From positions 1-63,074 of the forward strand of contig JACAUC010000005.1 of the NCBI GenBank assembly GCA_013390945.1: DNA of 63,074 nt. Reading direction: 5' to 3'. Numbering within the stretch: the stretch's first letter is position 1; each line of letters begins with the position of its first letter. Source of the stretch: Candidatus Chloroheliaceae bacterium. GTDB taxonomy: Bacteria > Chloroflexota > Chloroflexia > Chloroheliales > Chloroheliaceae. Below are positions 25,129 through 34,079 of this stretch, piece after piece. A program made the position numbers and the translations under genes. The notes beneath the pieces were generated by a model, which worked only from the letters and a program-made list of their open reading frames with translations, was not told the DNA's origin and did no database searches.

Positions 25129-26112
25129 TTGGAAAGTAGATGGATTTTACTAATTGTAGGATTAATCGGTTTTTTATGCGGAATGTGTTGTATGTATATG
25201 CTAAAACGTATAGCCAACACGCGACAATTTAAGAATCCCATATCTCGCCAAATAAAAAATATGGAGAATAATTTGTTTGAATCAAATAGCCATGAAGAAT
25301 CTAATAACCTTGCTAATGTGCTAGAGACTTCGGATGTATTGCCAGATATAACATCTGGCAATACATCCGATCCACATTTGTCCGCATATATCTTCACGGT
25401 ACCAAAGAGCGGTAATAAACCGGAGGAAAATGAGGATGCTGCTGGAGTACATAATAATTATATAGCGTTGTCTGATGGTGCTAGTAATGCTTCTTTTGAG
25501 TCCAAATTATGGGCCGATATACTTGTTGAAACTTTTGTACACTTGCCACCTCGTGATATGTCTACATTACTAGAACAATGGTTAGTTGCACCGATTAAAC
25601 AATGGAAGGAGAAGGTAACAGGGGCATCTTTACCTTGGTATGTACAAGGTAAAGCATTGTGTGGCGCATATGCTACATTGTTAGGTCTATTTTTTGAATG
25701 GAAACAGGAAGCTAACAAATCTGAATCAGATATTTCAATTGGAAAGTGGTATGCTGTTGCGCTAGGTGATAGTTGTTTGTTCTACATCCACAAAGATTCT
25801 CTTGTTTTGTCTTATCCAATAGAAAAAAGTGCAGATTTTGGAAACACACCTCCGTTAATTTCGACTTTTGCAACAGACAATCAATTCGTTTTAAATAAAC
25901 TTGAAAAAGCATGTTACTTAGGGGATTTTTTTCTGTTAGTAACCGACGCTTTAGCGGAGTGGTTACTTAAAGAAATAGAGAATAATCAAGACTCTTGGCA
26001 AGACCTTACTAAATTAACAAAAGAAACGGATTTTATCTATTTAGTGGAAAACCTTAGAAAGAAAAATCTTATAAAAAATGATGATACCACTTTAATCATA
26101 ATTCAAGTGTGA
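25129..26112 (+). CDS. membrane-anchored PP2C-type phosphatase
   Basis: A 327-residue protein starting with TTG (AAAGGA seven bases ahead). Residues 5-24 are a membrane segment, followed by a linker with a coding palindrome. The PP2C domain (about 85-327) shows the metal-binding ENEDAAG (about 101), ALSDGAS (about 117), AVALGDSCLF, FLLVTDALAEW and the final NDDTTLIII, the order of PP2C motifs. It should remove phosphate from Ser/Thr on targets of the neighbouring kinase. It lies 17 bases behind the VWA gene and upstream of the kinase, as expected for a VWA/PP2C/kinase triad. The membrane anchor is notable, because the standard triad phosphatase is soluble. Confidence 0.82.
   Translation: MESRWILLIVGLIGFLCGMCCMYMLKRIANTRQFKNPISRQIKNMENNLFESNSHEESNNLANVLETSDVLPDITSGNTSDPHLSAYIFTVPKSGNKPEENEDAAGVHNNYIALSDGASNASFESKLWADILVETFVHLPPRDMSTLLEQWLVAPIKQWKEKVTGASLPWYVQGKALCGAYATLLGLFFEWKQEANKSESDISIGKWYAVALGDSCLFYIHKDSLVLSYPIEKSADFGNTPPLISTFATDNQFVLNKLEKACYLGDFFLLVTDALAEWLLKEIENNQDSWQDLTKLTKETDFIYLVENLRKKNLIKNDDTTLIIIQV
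25330..25370. repeat. 18-bp perfect palindrome within PP2C linker
   Basis: TCGGATGTATTGCCAGAT and its exact reverse complement flank ATAAC. It encodes the unstructured linker between the membrane anchor and the phosphatase domain. Confidence 0.9.
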
Positions 26113-26194
26113 TCTAATTATCAGTGATTTATCTAATCTAGATTACGTAAGTTTTAATAACTAAAAATATTGTACTTTGTAAGGCAAACTGAAT

Positions 26195-27841
26195 ATGACT
26201 TGGCCTAATAGTGCTGATTACAACCAATCTCTTCAACATCCTCATCTATGCTTCCAAGACCCTGATTTGAAGCAGGGAAAAGTATTATCTGTAGATCAAT
26301 GGGGTATACCTCGGGGTTCAGCAGGTAGTTATGCTAGAGTTTATGAATTTCAAAACAGCAAATTACAAAAAATTATTGCTGTACGATGCTTTACGATCGA
26401 AGTTACAGATCAGCAACAGCGATACTATCTACTCAAGCAGTATCTCGGACAAACAAATATATCTTCTTTAGTAGAATTTGACTATCGCTTACAGGGTATA
26501 AGCATAAAAGGACAAATATACCCAATCTTATGCATGGAATATGTTAAGGGGAAATCGCTAGATAGTTATATTGAGGAAAATCTTAGGAATCCTAAACTAC
26601 TAGAAGATTTAGCTGAACATTGGTACAATGTCATTATTGATTTACGTAGAGCTAGGATAGCTCATGGAGATCTTCAACATGGAAATATATTGATTGATCG
26701 TAATGGACGAATTCGATTAGTAGACTATGATGGCATGTTTACACCAAATCTTCAAAATCAAAAACCAAATGAATTTGGGCATTTGAATTATCAACATCCC
26801 AAGCGTGCTTCTATTAAATATTACAGTGAAGATATGGATAATTTCTCCGCTCTAGTAATATATCTTTCTATTTTAGCTTTGAGCTCAGACTCAAACCTAT
26901 GGAAAGAGTTTAAGGATGATGAAAATCTTCTGTTTAAAGATCAGGATTTTAATAAAATTGGGCAAACTAATATATGGTACAGGCTAAAACAAAATAGCAA
27001 TCCAAAAGTAGTTTTTCTAACATCCATGTTAGAAAAATTTTGTGGTTTGAGTATAGATACTATTCCTAGTCTTTCTGAAATAAATTATACGAGTAATAGC
27101 GGAACACAGTGGTATAATCCTCCAAAATTAGATCCTAGCCGATCCACTACAAACCGTAACCCTGTTTCTGATTGGTATAAACAAGCACCACAGATTAGGC
27201 AAAGCTCACAACCTGTACCTGACAATACATCTTGGTTGGAACGGGTAAATAACCCAGACTCATCTGTCGCAAATTTGAGCAGATTAAATAGTTTGAGCAG
27301 ATTAAGGACAAAACAACTATCTTGGTGGGAACGGGTAAATAACCCATGGTTAGTAGGTTTTATATTTCTAATACTAATAATTCTATTCGGTTTCGTTATG
27401 GCGAATTCATCTAATCCGAATAAAAATTCTTTTATTAATGATATAAACTATTCTACTATTACACCAACTATAATCACTCCAATACCTACTGTTACAACTG
27501 CATTGAAACCAACAGCGGCTACTACATTAGTAACTATTACAATATGCAATGAAATTTCAACCGAGATTGGCACTACCAAAGAATATTCAGATATATATAT
27601 AGATAACAATTATCGAATTGTTTTCGATCTAAATCTACAAAACACAATTGGCGATAGGCATATCTTGTATTTAACACCTGGTGAACATAACTACAGAATT
27701 ATTTTAAATGCAATTAACGGAAAAAACAATTATAATAAAGAAGCATACGGTACTTTCTTAGCAAGAGAAAATCAGATTTTAATGCCCTATTGGGAATTTT
27801 CTCTTGCTCCAGAGCTTAGAGAATTTTCTTCCTGTAATTAG
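26195..27841 (+). CDS. membrane-spanning protein kinase of the VWA/PP2C module
   Basis: A 548-residue protein. The N-terminal kinase-like domain (about 30-300) has a glycine-rich GSAGSYARVYEF, AVRCF in place of the usual VAIK (Arg for Lys), the catalytic loop HGDLQHGNILI (His157, Asp159) and the metal motif VDYDGM in place of DFG. These substitutions are characteristic of the kinases that accompany VWA and PP2C genes. A Pro/Ser-rich linker contains a repeated WWERVNNP block, then a membrane helix (about 385-405), a Thr-rich stalk and a beta-rich outer domain of about 110 residues. It should phosphorylate a target that the PP2C reverses. The substrate is unknown. Confidence 0.82.
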   Translation: MTWPNSADYNQSLQHPHLCFQDPDLKQGKVLSVDQWGIPRGSAGSYARVYEFQNSKLQKIIAVRCFTIEVTDQQQRYYLLKQYLGQTNISSLVEFDYRLQGISIKGQIYPILCMEYVKGKSLDSYIEENLRNPKLLEDLAEHWYNVIIDLRRARIAHGDLQHGNILIDRNGRIRLVDYDGMFTPNLQNQKPNEFGHLNYQHPKRASIKYYSEDMDNFSALVIYLSILALSSDSNLWKEFKDDENLLFKDQDFNKIGQTNIWYRLKQNSNPKVVFLTSMLEKFCGLSIDTIPSLSEINYTSNSGTQWYNPPKLDPSRSTTNRNPVSDWYKQAPQIRQSSQPVPDNTSWLERVNNPDSSVANLSRLNSLSRLRTKQLSWWERVNNPWLVGFIFLILIILFGFVMANSSNPNKNSFINDINYSTITPTIITPIPTVTTALKPTAATTLVTITICNEISTEIGTTKEYSDIYIDNNYRIVFDLNLQNTIGDRHILYLTPGEHNYRIILNAINGKNNYNKEAYGTFLARENQILMPYWEFSLAPELREFSSCN

Positions 27842-27913
27842 CTGTTACACATAATATTTTCTCTTCTAGTTCGTTAGAAAATTCCTTAATACCTGCTGTA
27901 AGGAGGGTAGTTA

Positions 27914-28810
27914 ATGTCTTACAAAGCTCAAATTACTCGTCTAAATCCTACTTGTATTTTATTTATACTTGATCAATCTGGCTCTATGGGTGAACCTTTT
28001 GGCGGTCAAACTGGAATCCAGGGTAGCAAAGCTCAACAGTTGGCTACTGCAATTAATGGGTTATTATATGATTTAGTTCTTGAGTGTGTAAAACGCCCTG
28101 AAGAAGGGCCACGTAATTACTGTCAAGTTGGGTTAATCGGATATGGAAGTAGGAGTGTCAATGTTGGTTCAGCTTTTGTAGGTAGTTTAGCTGGACAATA
28201 TCTGGTATGGGTTAGAGATTTAGCCAACAACCCAGCACGAATTGAAGATAGATTTCAGAAGGTAGATGATGGTGCGGGAGGGTTAGTTGATTTCTCTATA
28301 AAGTTTCCCATTTGGGTTGATCCCGTCGCGGAGAATGGAACACCTATGGAGGAAGCTTTGCACAAGGCATATACTATACTTGAACCTTGGGTGCGTTCAC
28401 ATCCTCATTCTTATCCACCCTTGGTGATCCATATTACCGATGGGGAGCCAAATCCTAATACTGATCCTAGCAAACCCGCTGGTGATTTGCGTAAGCTTGC
28501 TACGGACGATGGTAATGTTTTGGTTTTTAATTTGCATCTCTCTTCACAGAGTAGTAGCCCAATCCTCTATCCAGAGAGTGATACTGGTTTACCCGATCAG
28601 TATGCTAAGCAACTTTTCCAAATGTCGAGTGTGCTTCCTACTACTATGCAACTTTTCCAAATGGCGGGTGGTAATACTATGAAACAATTAGCAGGCAAAT
28701 TTGGCTGTAGGATCGGTTCTCAGTCGCGTGGATTTGTTTTTAATGCTAATAGTGATTCAATGTTCAAGTCTTTATCGTTGTTTTTAATGTATTTATTTTA
28801 TAGTACATAG
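27914..28810 (+). CDS. VWA-domain protein, TerY-like (2), diverged end
   Basis: A 298-residue paralog of the gene at 24242 with the same MIDAS motif (LDQSGSM, ENGTPMEEAL, ITDGEPN) and a nearly identical ribosome-binding leader. Bases 28293-28652 match 24621-24980 exactly. After that it carries a short internal duplication (CAACTTTTCCAAATG occurs twice, giving LFQM twice) and ends differently: SLSLFLMYLFYST, hydrophobic, where the first copy has GGLQKLLR. The end may be damaged or deliberately different. It follows the kinase in the same direction and closes the AT-rich block. Confidence 0.82.
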   Translation: MSYKAQITRLNPTCILFILDQSGSMGEPFGGQTGIQGSKAQQLATAINGLLYDLVLECVKRPEEGPRNYCQVGLIGYGSRSVNVGSAFVGSLAGQYLVWVRDLANNPARIEDRFQKVDDGAGGLVDFSIKFPIWVDPVAENGTPMEEALHKAYTILEPWVRSHPHSYPPLVIHITDGEPNPNTDPSKPAGDLRKLATDDGNVLVFNLHLSSQSSSPILYPESDTGLPDQYAKQLFQMSSVLPTTMQLFQMAGGNTMKQLAGKFGCRIGSQSRGFVFNANSDSMFKSLSLFLMYLFYST

Positions 28811-28889
28811 TATTTTCTCGTTTAGTTCGTTCGCAGCCTCATTATGTTTCTCATTCTTAAGGTGCTGTTTAAACTGTCTGGTTTTTTAT

Positions 28890-29594
28890 TTAGTGGCCCA
28901 AGTAAGAATGTTTTATCTCCTCGTTCTGGCGTAAATTTGCGCCTGTGTCGTGTAGCACGACTTTGCCCGTTTCTAGCACATAACCGTAGGTGGCGATATT
29001 TAGGGCGAGGTAAGCGTTTTGCTCTACTAGTAGCACGGTTACACCAGAGGCGTTGATCTCTTTAATAATGGTGAAGATTTCTTTGACTAGCAATGGTCCT
29101 AGCCCTAGCGAAGGTTCATCTAGCAGCAGCAGTTTGGGACGACTCATTAAGGCGCGACCAATTGCCAGCATTTGTTGTTCGCCCCCACTGAGCGTCCCGG
29201 CCAACTGACGGAGGCGGGGTTTGAGGGCCGGGAAGTGGTGGAAGATTTGATCCAGATCACCCTTGAGATTTTGTTTATCCCGGCGGATATAGGAGCCAAG
29301 TTTTAGGTTTTCCATTACTGTACACTCTGGAAAGACCTGCCGACCCTCCGGGGAGTGGGAGATGCCCAACCGCACAATTTGATCGGGTGTGGCTTGGTCA
29401 ATTCGTTGGCCGTTATATTCAATCGTACCCTGTGCTGCCGGAAGCAGACCGGAGATAGTGCGTAACAAGGTGGTCTTACCTGCTCCATTTGCCCCTAAAA
29501 GAGCCACAATTGTCCCTTCCGGCACTTCTAGGCTAACCCCCTTCAATGCGGCAATTCGGCCATAGTAAGCCTGAAGATTATCTATTCGTAGCAT
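28890..29594 (-). CDS. livF: branched-chain amino acid ABC transporter ATP-binding protein LivF
   Basis: A 234-residue ATPase with Walker A GANGAGKTT, Q-loop, signature LSGGEQQM, Walker B LLLLDEPSLGLGP and H-loop, in the LivF (short) size class. LivF pairs with LivG to drive import through LivH/LivM. It is the last gene of the livH-M-G-F run, 12 bases after livG. Substrates of this family include Leu/Ile/Val, but also urea and aromatic compounds, so the specificity is not proven. It converges on the second VWA gene. Confidence 0.92.
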   Translation of the reverse strand: MLRIDNLQAYYGRIAALKGVSLEVPEGTIVALLGANGAGKTTLLRTISGLLPAAQGTIEYNGQRIDQATPDQIVRLGISHSPEGRQVFPECTVMENLKLGSYIRRDKQNLKGDLDQIFHHFPALKPRLRQLAGTLSGGEQQMLAIGRALMSRPKLLLLDEPSLGLGPLLVKEIFTIIKEINASGVTVLLVEQNAYLALNIATYGYVLETGKVVLHDTGANLRQNEEIKHSYLGH

Positions 29595-29606
29595 CGGCTC
29601 TAATCC

Positions 29607-30377
29607 TCAGTTATCTTTGCCTAGATAGGCTTCAATTACGGCTGGGTTACGCTGAATTTCGGTTGGCTCTCCCTCGGCAATCTTTTTGCCAAAATCCATT
29701 ACATAGAGGCGTTGGCAAAGTTCCATTACCAATGACATATCATGTTCCACCAGCAAAACCGAAGTGCCAAACTCATCCCGGATACGTTTAATCAGGGCGG
29801 CTAGTTTAGAGGTTTCGTGTGGGTTTGAGCCTGCCGCAGGTTCATCTAGTAAGAGCAGTTTCGGTTGGGAGACTAACGCCCTAGCCATCTCGACCATTTT
29901 CTGTACCCCAAAAGGCAAAGATTGGGCGATGGATTCACTTACCTGCTCTAAGTTTAGGAAGCGTAACACTTCCCTAGCCTCTTCTCTGGCTCTCTTTTCG
30001 GCTTTTCTCTTTGGGGGTAGGGCCAACAGTCCAACCAAGAAATTCTCTGACATTCGGTGATGTTGACCGATTAAGAGGTTATCCATTACCGTCAGGTTTT
30101 TGAAGAGTTCGACATTCTGGAAAGTACGGGCTATGCCATAGTGTATGATCTTATGGGCTGGCTCTTTGGTCAGTTCGCGACCCTCAAAGAGAATATGCCC
30201 GGCGTTGGGCTGATAGAAACGGCTGATACAATTAAAAACGGTGGTCTTACCGGCTCCGTTTGGCCCGATTAAACCGACTATCTCGCCTTTACGAATACCC
30301 ATGCTGAAGTCGCTCACGGCTTGGAGGCCACCAAAGCTGATACTCAACCCCTCAATCTCTAGTTGAAATTCGCTCAC
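29607..30377 (-). CDS. livG: branched-chain amino acid ABC transporter ATP-binding protein LivG
   Basis: A 256-residue ATPase of the LivG type: FGGLQAVSDFSM near the start, Walker A GPNGAGKTT, the family motif FNCISRFYQPNAGHI, ARTFQNVELF, a degenerate signature region (LPFGVQKMVEMARAL), Walker B LLLLDEPAAGSNP, and VLLVEHDM. It lies 5 bases behind livM and 12 ahead of livF, so one transcript is likely. Confidence 0.92.
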   Translation of the reverse strand: MSEFQLEIEGLSISFGGLQAVSDFSMGIRKGEIVGLIGPNGAGKTTVFNCISRFYQPNAGHILFEGRELTKEPAHKIIHYGIARTFQNVELFKNLTVMDNLLIGQHHRMSENFLVGLLALPPKRKAEKRAREEAREVLRFLNLEQVSESIAQSLPFGVQKMVEMARALVSQPKLLLLDEPAAGSNPHETSKLAALIKRIRDEFGTSVLLVEHDMSLVMELCQRLYVMDFGKKIAEGEPTEIQRNPAVIEAYLGKDN

Positions 30378-30382
30378 GCTTC

Positions 30383-31441
30383 TTATTCTCCATATACAAA
30401 GCGTAGCTTGAGGCGGTGCAAAGCACCTGTCACTCCGAAAGGCATAAAGTAGATGCAGCTTATGATTAACACTCCGTAGAAGATACTCTCAAAGTTTTCA
30501 ATTGAACTACCGAAATTAAGTTTGATGAGATCATTGAGGGCGGTGATTGTGGGAGGCAGGAGGGTGATAAGTGCGGCTCCTAGCACCGCTCCCCAAACCG
30601 AACCTAGCCCCCCCAAAATAATTGCCGTCAAAAACAGCACCGATTCCATAGGGCTAAAAGTAATGCTATTGGCATCAAGCTGTCCGACTTGAAAAGCGTA
30701 CATACTCCCGGCCACGCCCGTAAAGGCGGCACTTATCACAAAGGCTAGCAGTTTGTAATAGCCTAGCGAAAGACCCATTGCTTGTGCCGCCGTTTCGCTC
30801 TCGCGTATGGCAAAAAAGGCGCGTCCAGTACGGCTTTTAGTCAGGTTAAAGGCCAGTAGGAGCATTATCACAAAGATTAGCACGAACATAAAATAGCGTC
30901 CTAAATCTTCCTCGGCCTGAAAGCCGGGCAAATTCTGTTTGGCTACTTTAAAGACTCCGATTCGGGAGGCCACGTCATTTGTACCACTAAAGAGGTTTGC
31001 CAATTCTTTGCTGCGGGAGAGCAGTTGTGGTACGGCTACGCTAAAGCCAAAAGTTGCCACTGCCAAATATGGCCCACTCAAACGTAGTGCGGGTAGCCCT
31101 AAAATGAGACCAATTATACCTGTGCCAAGGGCTGCCATCAGCAGGGCGGCCCAAGAAGGCCACTCCTGCCGGGCCACAAAATAGCCGCCAATATAGGCTC
31201 CTACCGCAAAGAGAGCGGCGTGACCAAGTGAAATTTGTCCAGTGGCTCCGGTTAATAAATTTAGACCTAGACAAACAATGCCCAAGATGAGCCACAGATT
31301 AAGCTGAGAATAGGTGTAATTGTTGGCTCCAAAGAAGGGGAGTATCGTGATAAGCCAAGGTAGAGCGAGTAACATTGCTAAAATTACCGCCCAGCGCGAG
31401 TAGTGCCAGTGGAGTTGTGTTGGTAGTTTCGCCCAATTCAT
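30383..31441 (-). CDS. livM: branched-chain amino acid ABC transporter permease LivM
   Basis: A 352-residue permease with about nine hydrophobic segments. It carries the LivM motifs GLNLLTGATGQISLGHAALF and SGPYLAVATFGF and the EAA-like coupling loop AIRESETAAQAMGLSLGYYK. An earlier in-frame start reaches 31516 and would overlap livH, so the ATG at 31441 was chosen; that leaves 10 bases after the livH stop. It forms the membrane channel with LivH. Confidence 0.9.
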   Translation of the reverse strand: MNWAKLPTQLHWHYSRWAVILAMLLALPWLITILPFFGANNYTYSQLNLWLILGIVCLGLNLLTGATGQISLGHAALFAVGAYIGGYFVARQEWPSWAALLMAALGTGIIGLILGLPALRLSGPYLAVATFGFSVAVPQLLSRSKELANLFSGTNDVASRIGVFKVAKQNLPGFQAEEDLGRYFMFVLIFVIMLLLAFNLTKSRTGRAFFAIRESETAAQAMGLSLGYYKLLAFVISAAFTGVAGSMYAFQVGQLDANSITFSPMESVLFLTAIILGGLGSVWGAVLGAALITLLPPTITALNDLIKLNFGSSIENFESIFYGVLIISCIYFMPFGVTGALHRLKLRFVYGE

Positions 31442-31451
31442 TGCTCTTGGC

Positions 31452-32456
31452 CTAAACTTTCTTTGGAAGAGGCTTGCCCAACAAACCATGAGGCTTGATG
31501 GTGAGTACCGCGACAATTATCAAAAAGGCAATAGTGGCGCGGAGGCCATCGGGCAGGTAGAAACCCGCTAGGTTGTCAATTATGCCTATCAATAAACCAC
31601 CCAGCAACGCTCCCGATAAGCTGTTTATACCACCTAACACCGCCGCCGCAAAAGATTTGACCGCTACGTCGGCCATCATGCCCGGTTCAAGCTGGAGCTT
31701 TGGTGCGGCTAACATTCCGGCCAGTGCTGCCAACATTAGGGCCATCGCCCAAGCCAGTCCGTTCAAGCGACCGACATTGATTCCCATCAGGCGGGCGGCA
31801 AAGGGGTTTTGAGCGATGGCTCGCAGGGCTATACCTACCATAGTATAGCGGAAAAAGAGGAAGAGTCCGCTTGCCATTACGATAGCCACACTTAGGAAGG
31901 TTAGATCCTCGCGGGTTAGGGCAAGTTCGCCTAATTGAAATGGTGGGCCACTTACCGCTTCGATTCTAGGGTAAGCACGTGGCTCGGCTTTCCAGAGCCA
32001 GCTTGCTAAACCATAAAGCAGCGTACCAATACCGATTGTGACCATTACCTGACTTAGTACCGAGGCTTTAGCGAGGGGCCGCAGAAGAAAGCGTTCGATC
32101 CCCAAGCCCATCAGGGCGGCAAAGAGCAAAGTTCCCAACAAGGCGGGTAGAAAGACCTCCCAACCAAGTTGGCTTGGTAGTTCGGCAGCGGGTTTGCTGA
32201 TATTTACGCCTAGCAACAGGCCCATCAAGCTCAGACCGATGTAGCTGAAAAACATCGCCATCTCACCATGCCCAAAATTAACCACATCGGAAGATTTGTG
32301 GATCAAGACCAGACCTAGGGCAAACAAGGCATAAATACTACCAAAACTAAAACCGTTGATGATATTACGCCCTAATGTAATCCAATCAAAACCTTCTGCG
32401 GTTGCGTTCAACGTGGAATGTAGCACCATTGGAAAATAACCCATACACCTTACCAA
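31452..32456 (-). CDS. livH: branched-chain amino acid ABC transporter permease LivH
   Basis: A 334-residue (from TTG at 32456) polytopic permease with NIINGFSFGSIYALFALGL, VNFGHGEMAMF (the FGHG signature) and AIAQNPFAARLMGINVGRLN (coupling helix). ATGs at 32444 and 32429 are alternative starts. It is first in the livHMGF order. No periplasmic-binding-protein gene (livJ/K) is adjacent on either side, so the substrate-recognition partner must be encoded elsewhere. Confidence 0.9.
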   Translation of the reverse strand: MVRCMGYFPMVLHSTLNATAEGFDWITLGRNIINGFSFGSIYALFALGLVLIHKSSDVVNFGHGEMAMFFSYIGLSLMGLLLGVNISKPAAELPSQLGWEVFLPALLGTLLFAALMGLGIERFLLRPLAKASVLSQVMVTIGIGTLLYGLASWLWKAEPRAYPRIEAVSGPPFQLGELALTREDLTFLSVAIVMASGLFLFFRYTMVGIALRAIAQNPFAARLMGINVGRLNGLAWAMALMLAALAGMLAAPKLQLEPGMMADVAVKSFAAAVLGGINSLSGALLGGLLIGIIDNLAGFYLPDGLRATIAFLIIVAVLTIKPHGLLGKPLPKKV

Positions 32457-32552
32457 AGTTTCCCCAGCGTGGTTGCCCTTTCGTTTGATCTTGAACTAGT
32501 GGATTAATCTGGTAGTTTGCCAAAAATCTATAGCAAGAAGATATTGCCGCTA

Positions 32553-33716
32553 TTATATAAGGCTTTGATCTGTCAACATTGAAGCTATCTTCTCTTCAAG
32601 GCAATCAAATCGGGCGATTGTTACATTACCAAGGGCTTGACTTAGTTGTTGGCACTCTTCTTCAGTTTTGTCTGCTACCAATATTAATAATGCCTTTTTA
32701 TCTAGTTCCAGTGATTTGATACGGTCTAGGTATTTGGTTAAATCGGCTTGGCTGGGCCGCATTTTTGCTTCCACACAAAATACCTGCATACCTACGGCAA
32801 AAAGCAGATCCAGTTCTGTGGCTCTATTATCCTGAAAAGTAATTTTCAAGTTGGGTAAAGCTTCGTATAGTTGTCCAGTGTTGGTGATATAAGACCGGAC
32901 TATGCGGGCTATTTCCAATTTGGCGTAGTATTCCAACCATGAACCGCATAAAAACTTTTGCTCTTTGCCCGTCGTTCTGAGTTGGATGTTATATTCAGGT
33001 GCGCCTTGATAACTAGTCTCTTCAGTCAGTTCGGCTTCTTGCAGCAGGCGGCAGAACTCGCGCACCATAATGTTCGGTTTAATAGTAGCCCCTTTAAGGC
33101 TGTAAGTGAAAAGTTTACCCGGTTTCGTCAGATTACTTCTTATTTGTTGGTAGAGTTCTTTGCAAATAGTATAGTTCTGACCTAAGTGAAAAGCTACTCG
33201 TTCTAGCTTCTCTTGATAACTGGGCTCTTGTGGTTTGGTTAGATTGACCGTAATACCTCGATTTTTCAAATAAGTAAGGATTACGCTCTCTTCTGTTATC
33301 TGGACGGGTTGCGGATTAGAGGTAGGGGTATCAGGGGTTGCAATCGCCACTGATGCAGGCGGCGGTTCTACCGTTGGCGATAGAGTAGTGGTGGGTTTTG
33401 GTACAGGCTCAACTGCTGCCAGTGGTCTAGTGTTGGTAGATGAGTGGTGATTCAAACTAGCCAGCGGTAAAGTTATCCAAGCGTCTTCAGTGTGGTTTGG
33501 CTGTTCGATAGATTTGGGATTGTCGGTTAATTTTTCCAAAGCGGTCGCCATACGTTCTAGGGCAATCGCAATGCGTTGAAGTTCGGGTGAACTAGGCTCC
33601 TCTGTTATTGTTGGGGCTTGTTCTAAAGGTGGTGGAGCGTTATCCGCCCTATTGGTCAGGTTTACCAACTTATTCAGTGAAGCAAGCAGGTTAACAAAGG
33701 CAGGGTTTTTGTTCAT
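32553..33716 (-). CDS. PD-(D/E)XK (DUF1887-like) domain protein
   Basis: A 387-residue protein. The N-terminus has a short coiled helix (LQRIAIALERMATALEKL) and a Pro/Thr-rich linker to about residue 145. The middle (about 150-260) is helical. The C-terminus holds RATELDLLFAVGMQVFCVEAKMR, in which E-L-D and E-A-K fit a PD-(D/E)XK metal-dependent nuclease of the DUF1887/Card1 nuclease-core type, followed by a Rossmann-like strand-helix pattern. No CARF domain or CRISPR array is present, so it is not assigned to CRISPR signalling. The start ATG is 15 bases after the stop of the next gene upstream, suggesting one operon with the two small genes at 33732 and 34076. Confidence 0.6.
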   Translation of the reverse strand: MNKNPAFVNLLASLNKLVNLTNRADNAPPPLEQAPTITEEPSSPELQRIAIALERMATALEKLTDNPKSIEQPNHTEDAWITLPLASLNHHSSTNTRPLAAVEPVPKPTTTLSPTVEPPPASVAIATPDTPTSNPQPVQITEESVILTYLKNRGITVNLTKPQEPSYQEKLERVAFHLGQNYTICKELYQQIRSNLTKPGKLFTYSLKGATIKPNIMVREFCRLLQEAELTEETSYQGAPEYNIQLRTTGKEQKFLCGSWLEYYAKLEIARIVRSYITNTGQLYEALPNLKITFQDNRATELDLLFAVGMQVFCVEAKMRPSQADLTKYLDRIKSLELDKKALLILVADKTEEECQQLSQALGNVTIARFDCLEEKIASMLTDQSLI

Positions 33717-33731
33717 AAGCAGTTTTTCCTA

Positions 33732-34079
33732 TTAGCTGGGTAGAGCGGGGTGACGATAAAAATTTGCCTGCTCTAATAATTCGCGTAGTTCTTCTCTAAT
33801 TTCTGCAGGTGGATTCCCACCAAGAGCAATCTCAATCAGTCTGACCGCTTCAGGATATTTCTTACAATCAATTGCTAGTGATGCCGCACTACGATATAAT
33901 ACAGACCGAGTAGGTTCCGCAGAAATATCACCAAAAACTTGATTAGCCGCTTGCACTTCAAGCTCAAAGGCTTGCAACGAAAAATTATCAAAGGCTTCAA
34001 GATTGCCTTGTCTCTTAGCAGAATAGGCCAACTCAGCAAAATCCATTGCCTTGTCATGTAAAGCTCTAACTGGATTCAT
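33732..34079 (-). CDS. TPR-like conserved small protein
   Basis: 115 residues, all helical: NPVRALHDKAMDFAELAYSA, TRSVLYRSAASLAIDCKKYP, EAVRLIEIALGGNPPAEIRE. The pattern is TPR-like, and from memory proteins with the EPTRSVLxRSAASLAxDC block are widespread in Cyanobacteria and Chloroflexota. Its start overlaps the stop of the gene at 34076 by 4 bases (ATGA), so the two are translationally coupled. Function unknown. The pairing with the 187-residue protein appears conserved and suggests a two-protein module. Confidence 0.75.
   Translation of the reverse strand: MNPVRALHDKAMDFAELAYSAKRQGNLEAFDNFSLQAFELEVQAANQVFGDISAEPTRSVLYRSAASLAIDCKKYPEAVRLIEIALGGNPPAEIREELRELLEQANFYRHPALPS

Noticed and set aside
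32553..33716. CRISPR-linked Card1/Can2 nuclease
   Set aside because: The nuclease core pattern fits, but there is no CARF domain, no array and no cas gene.
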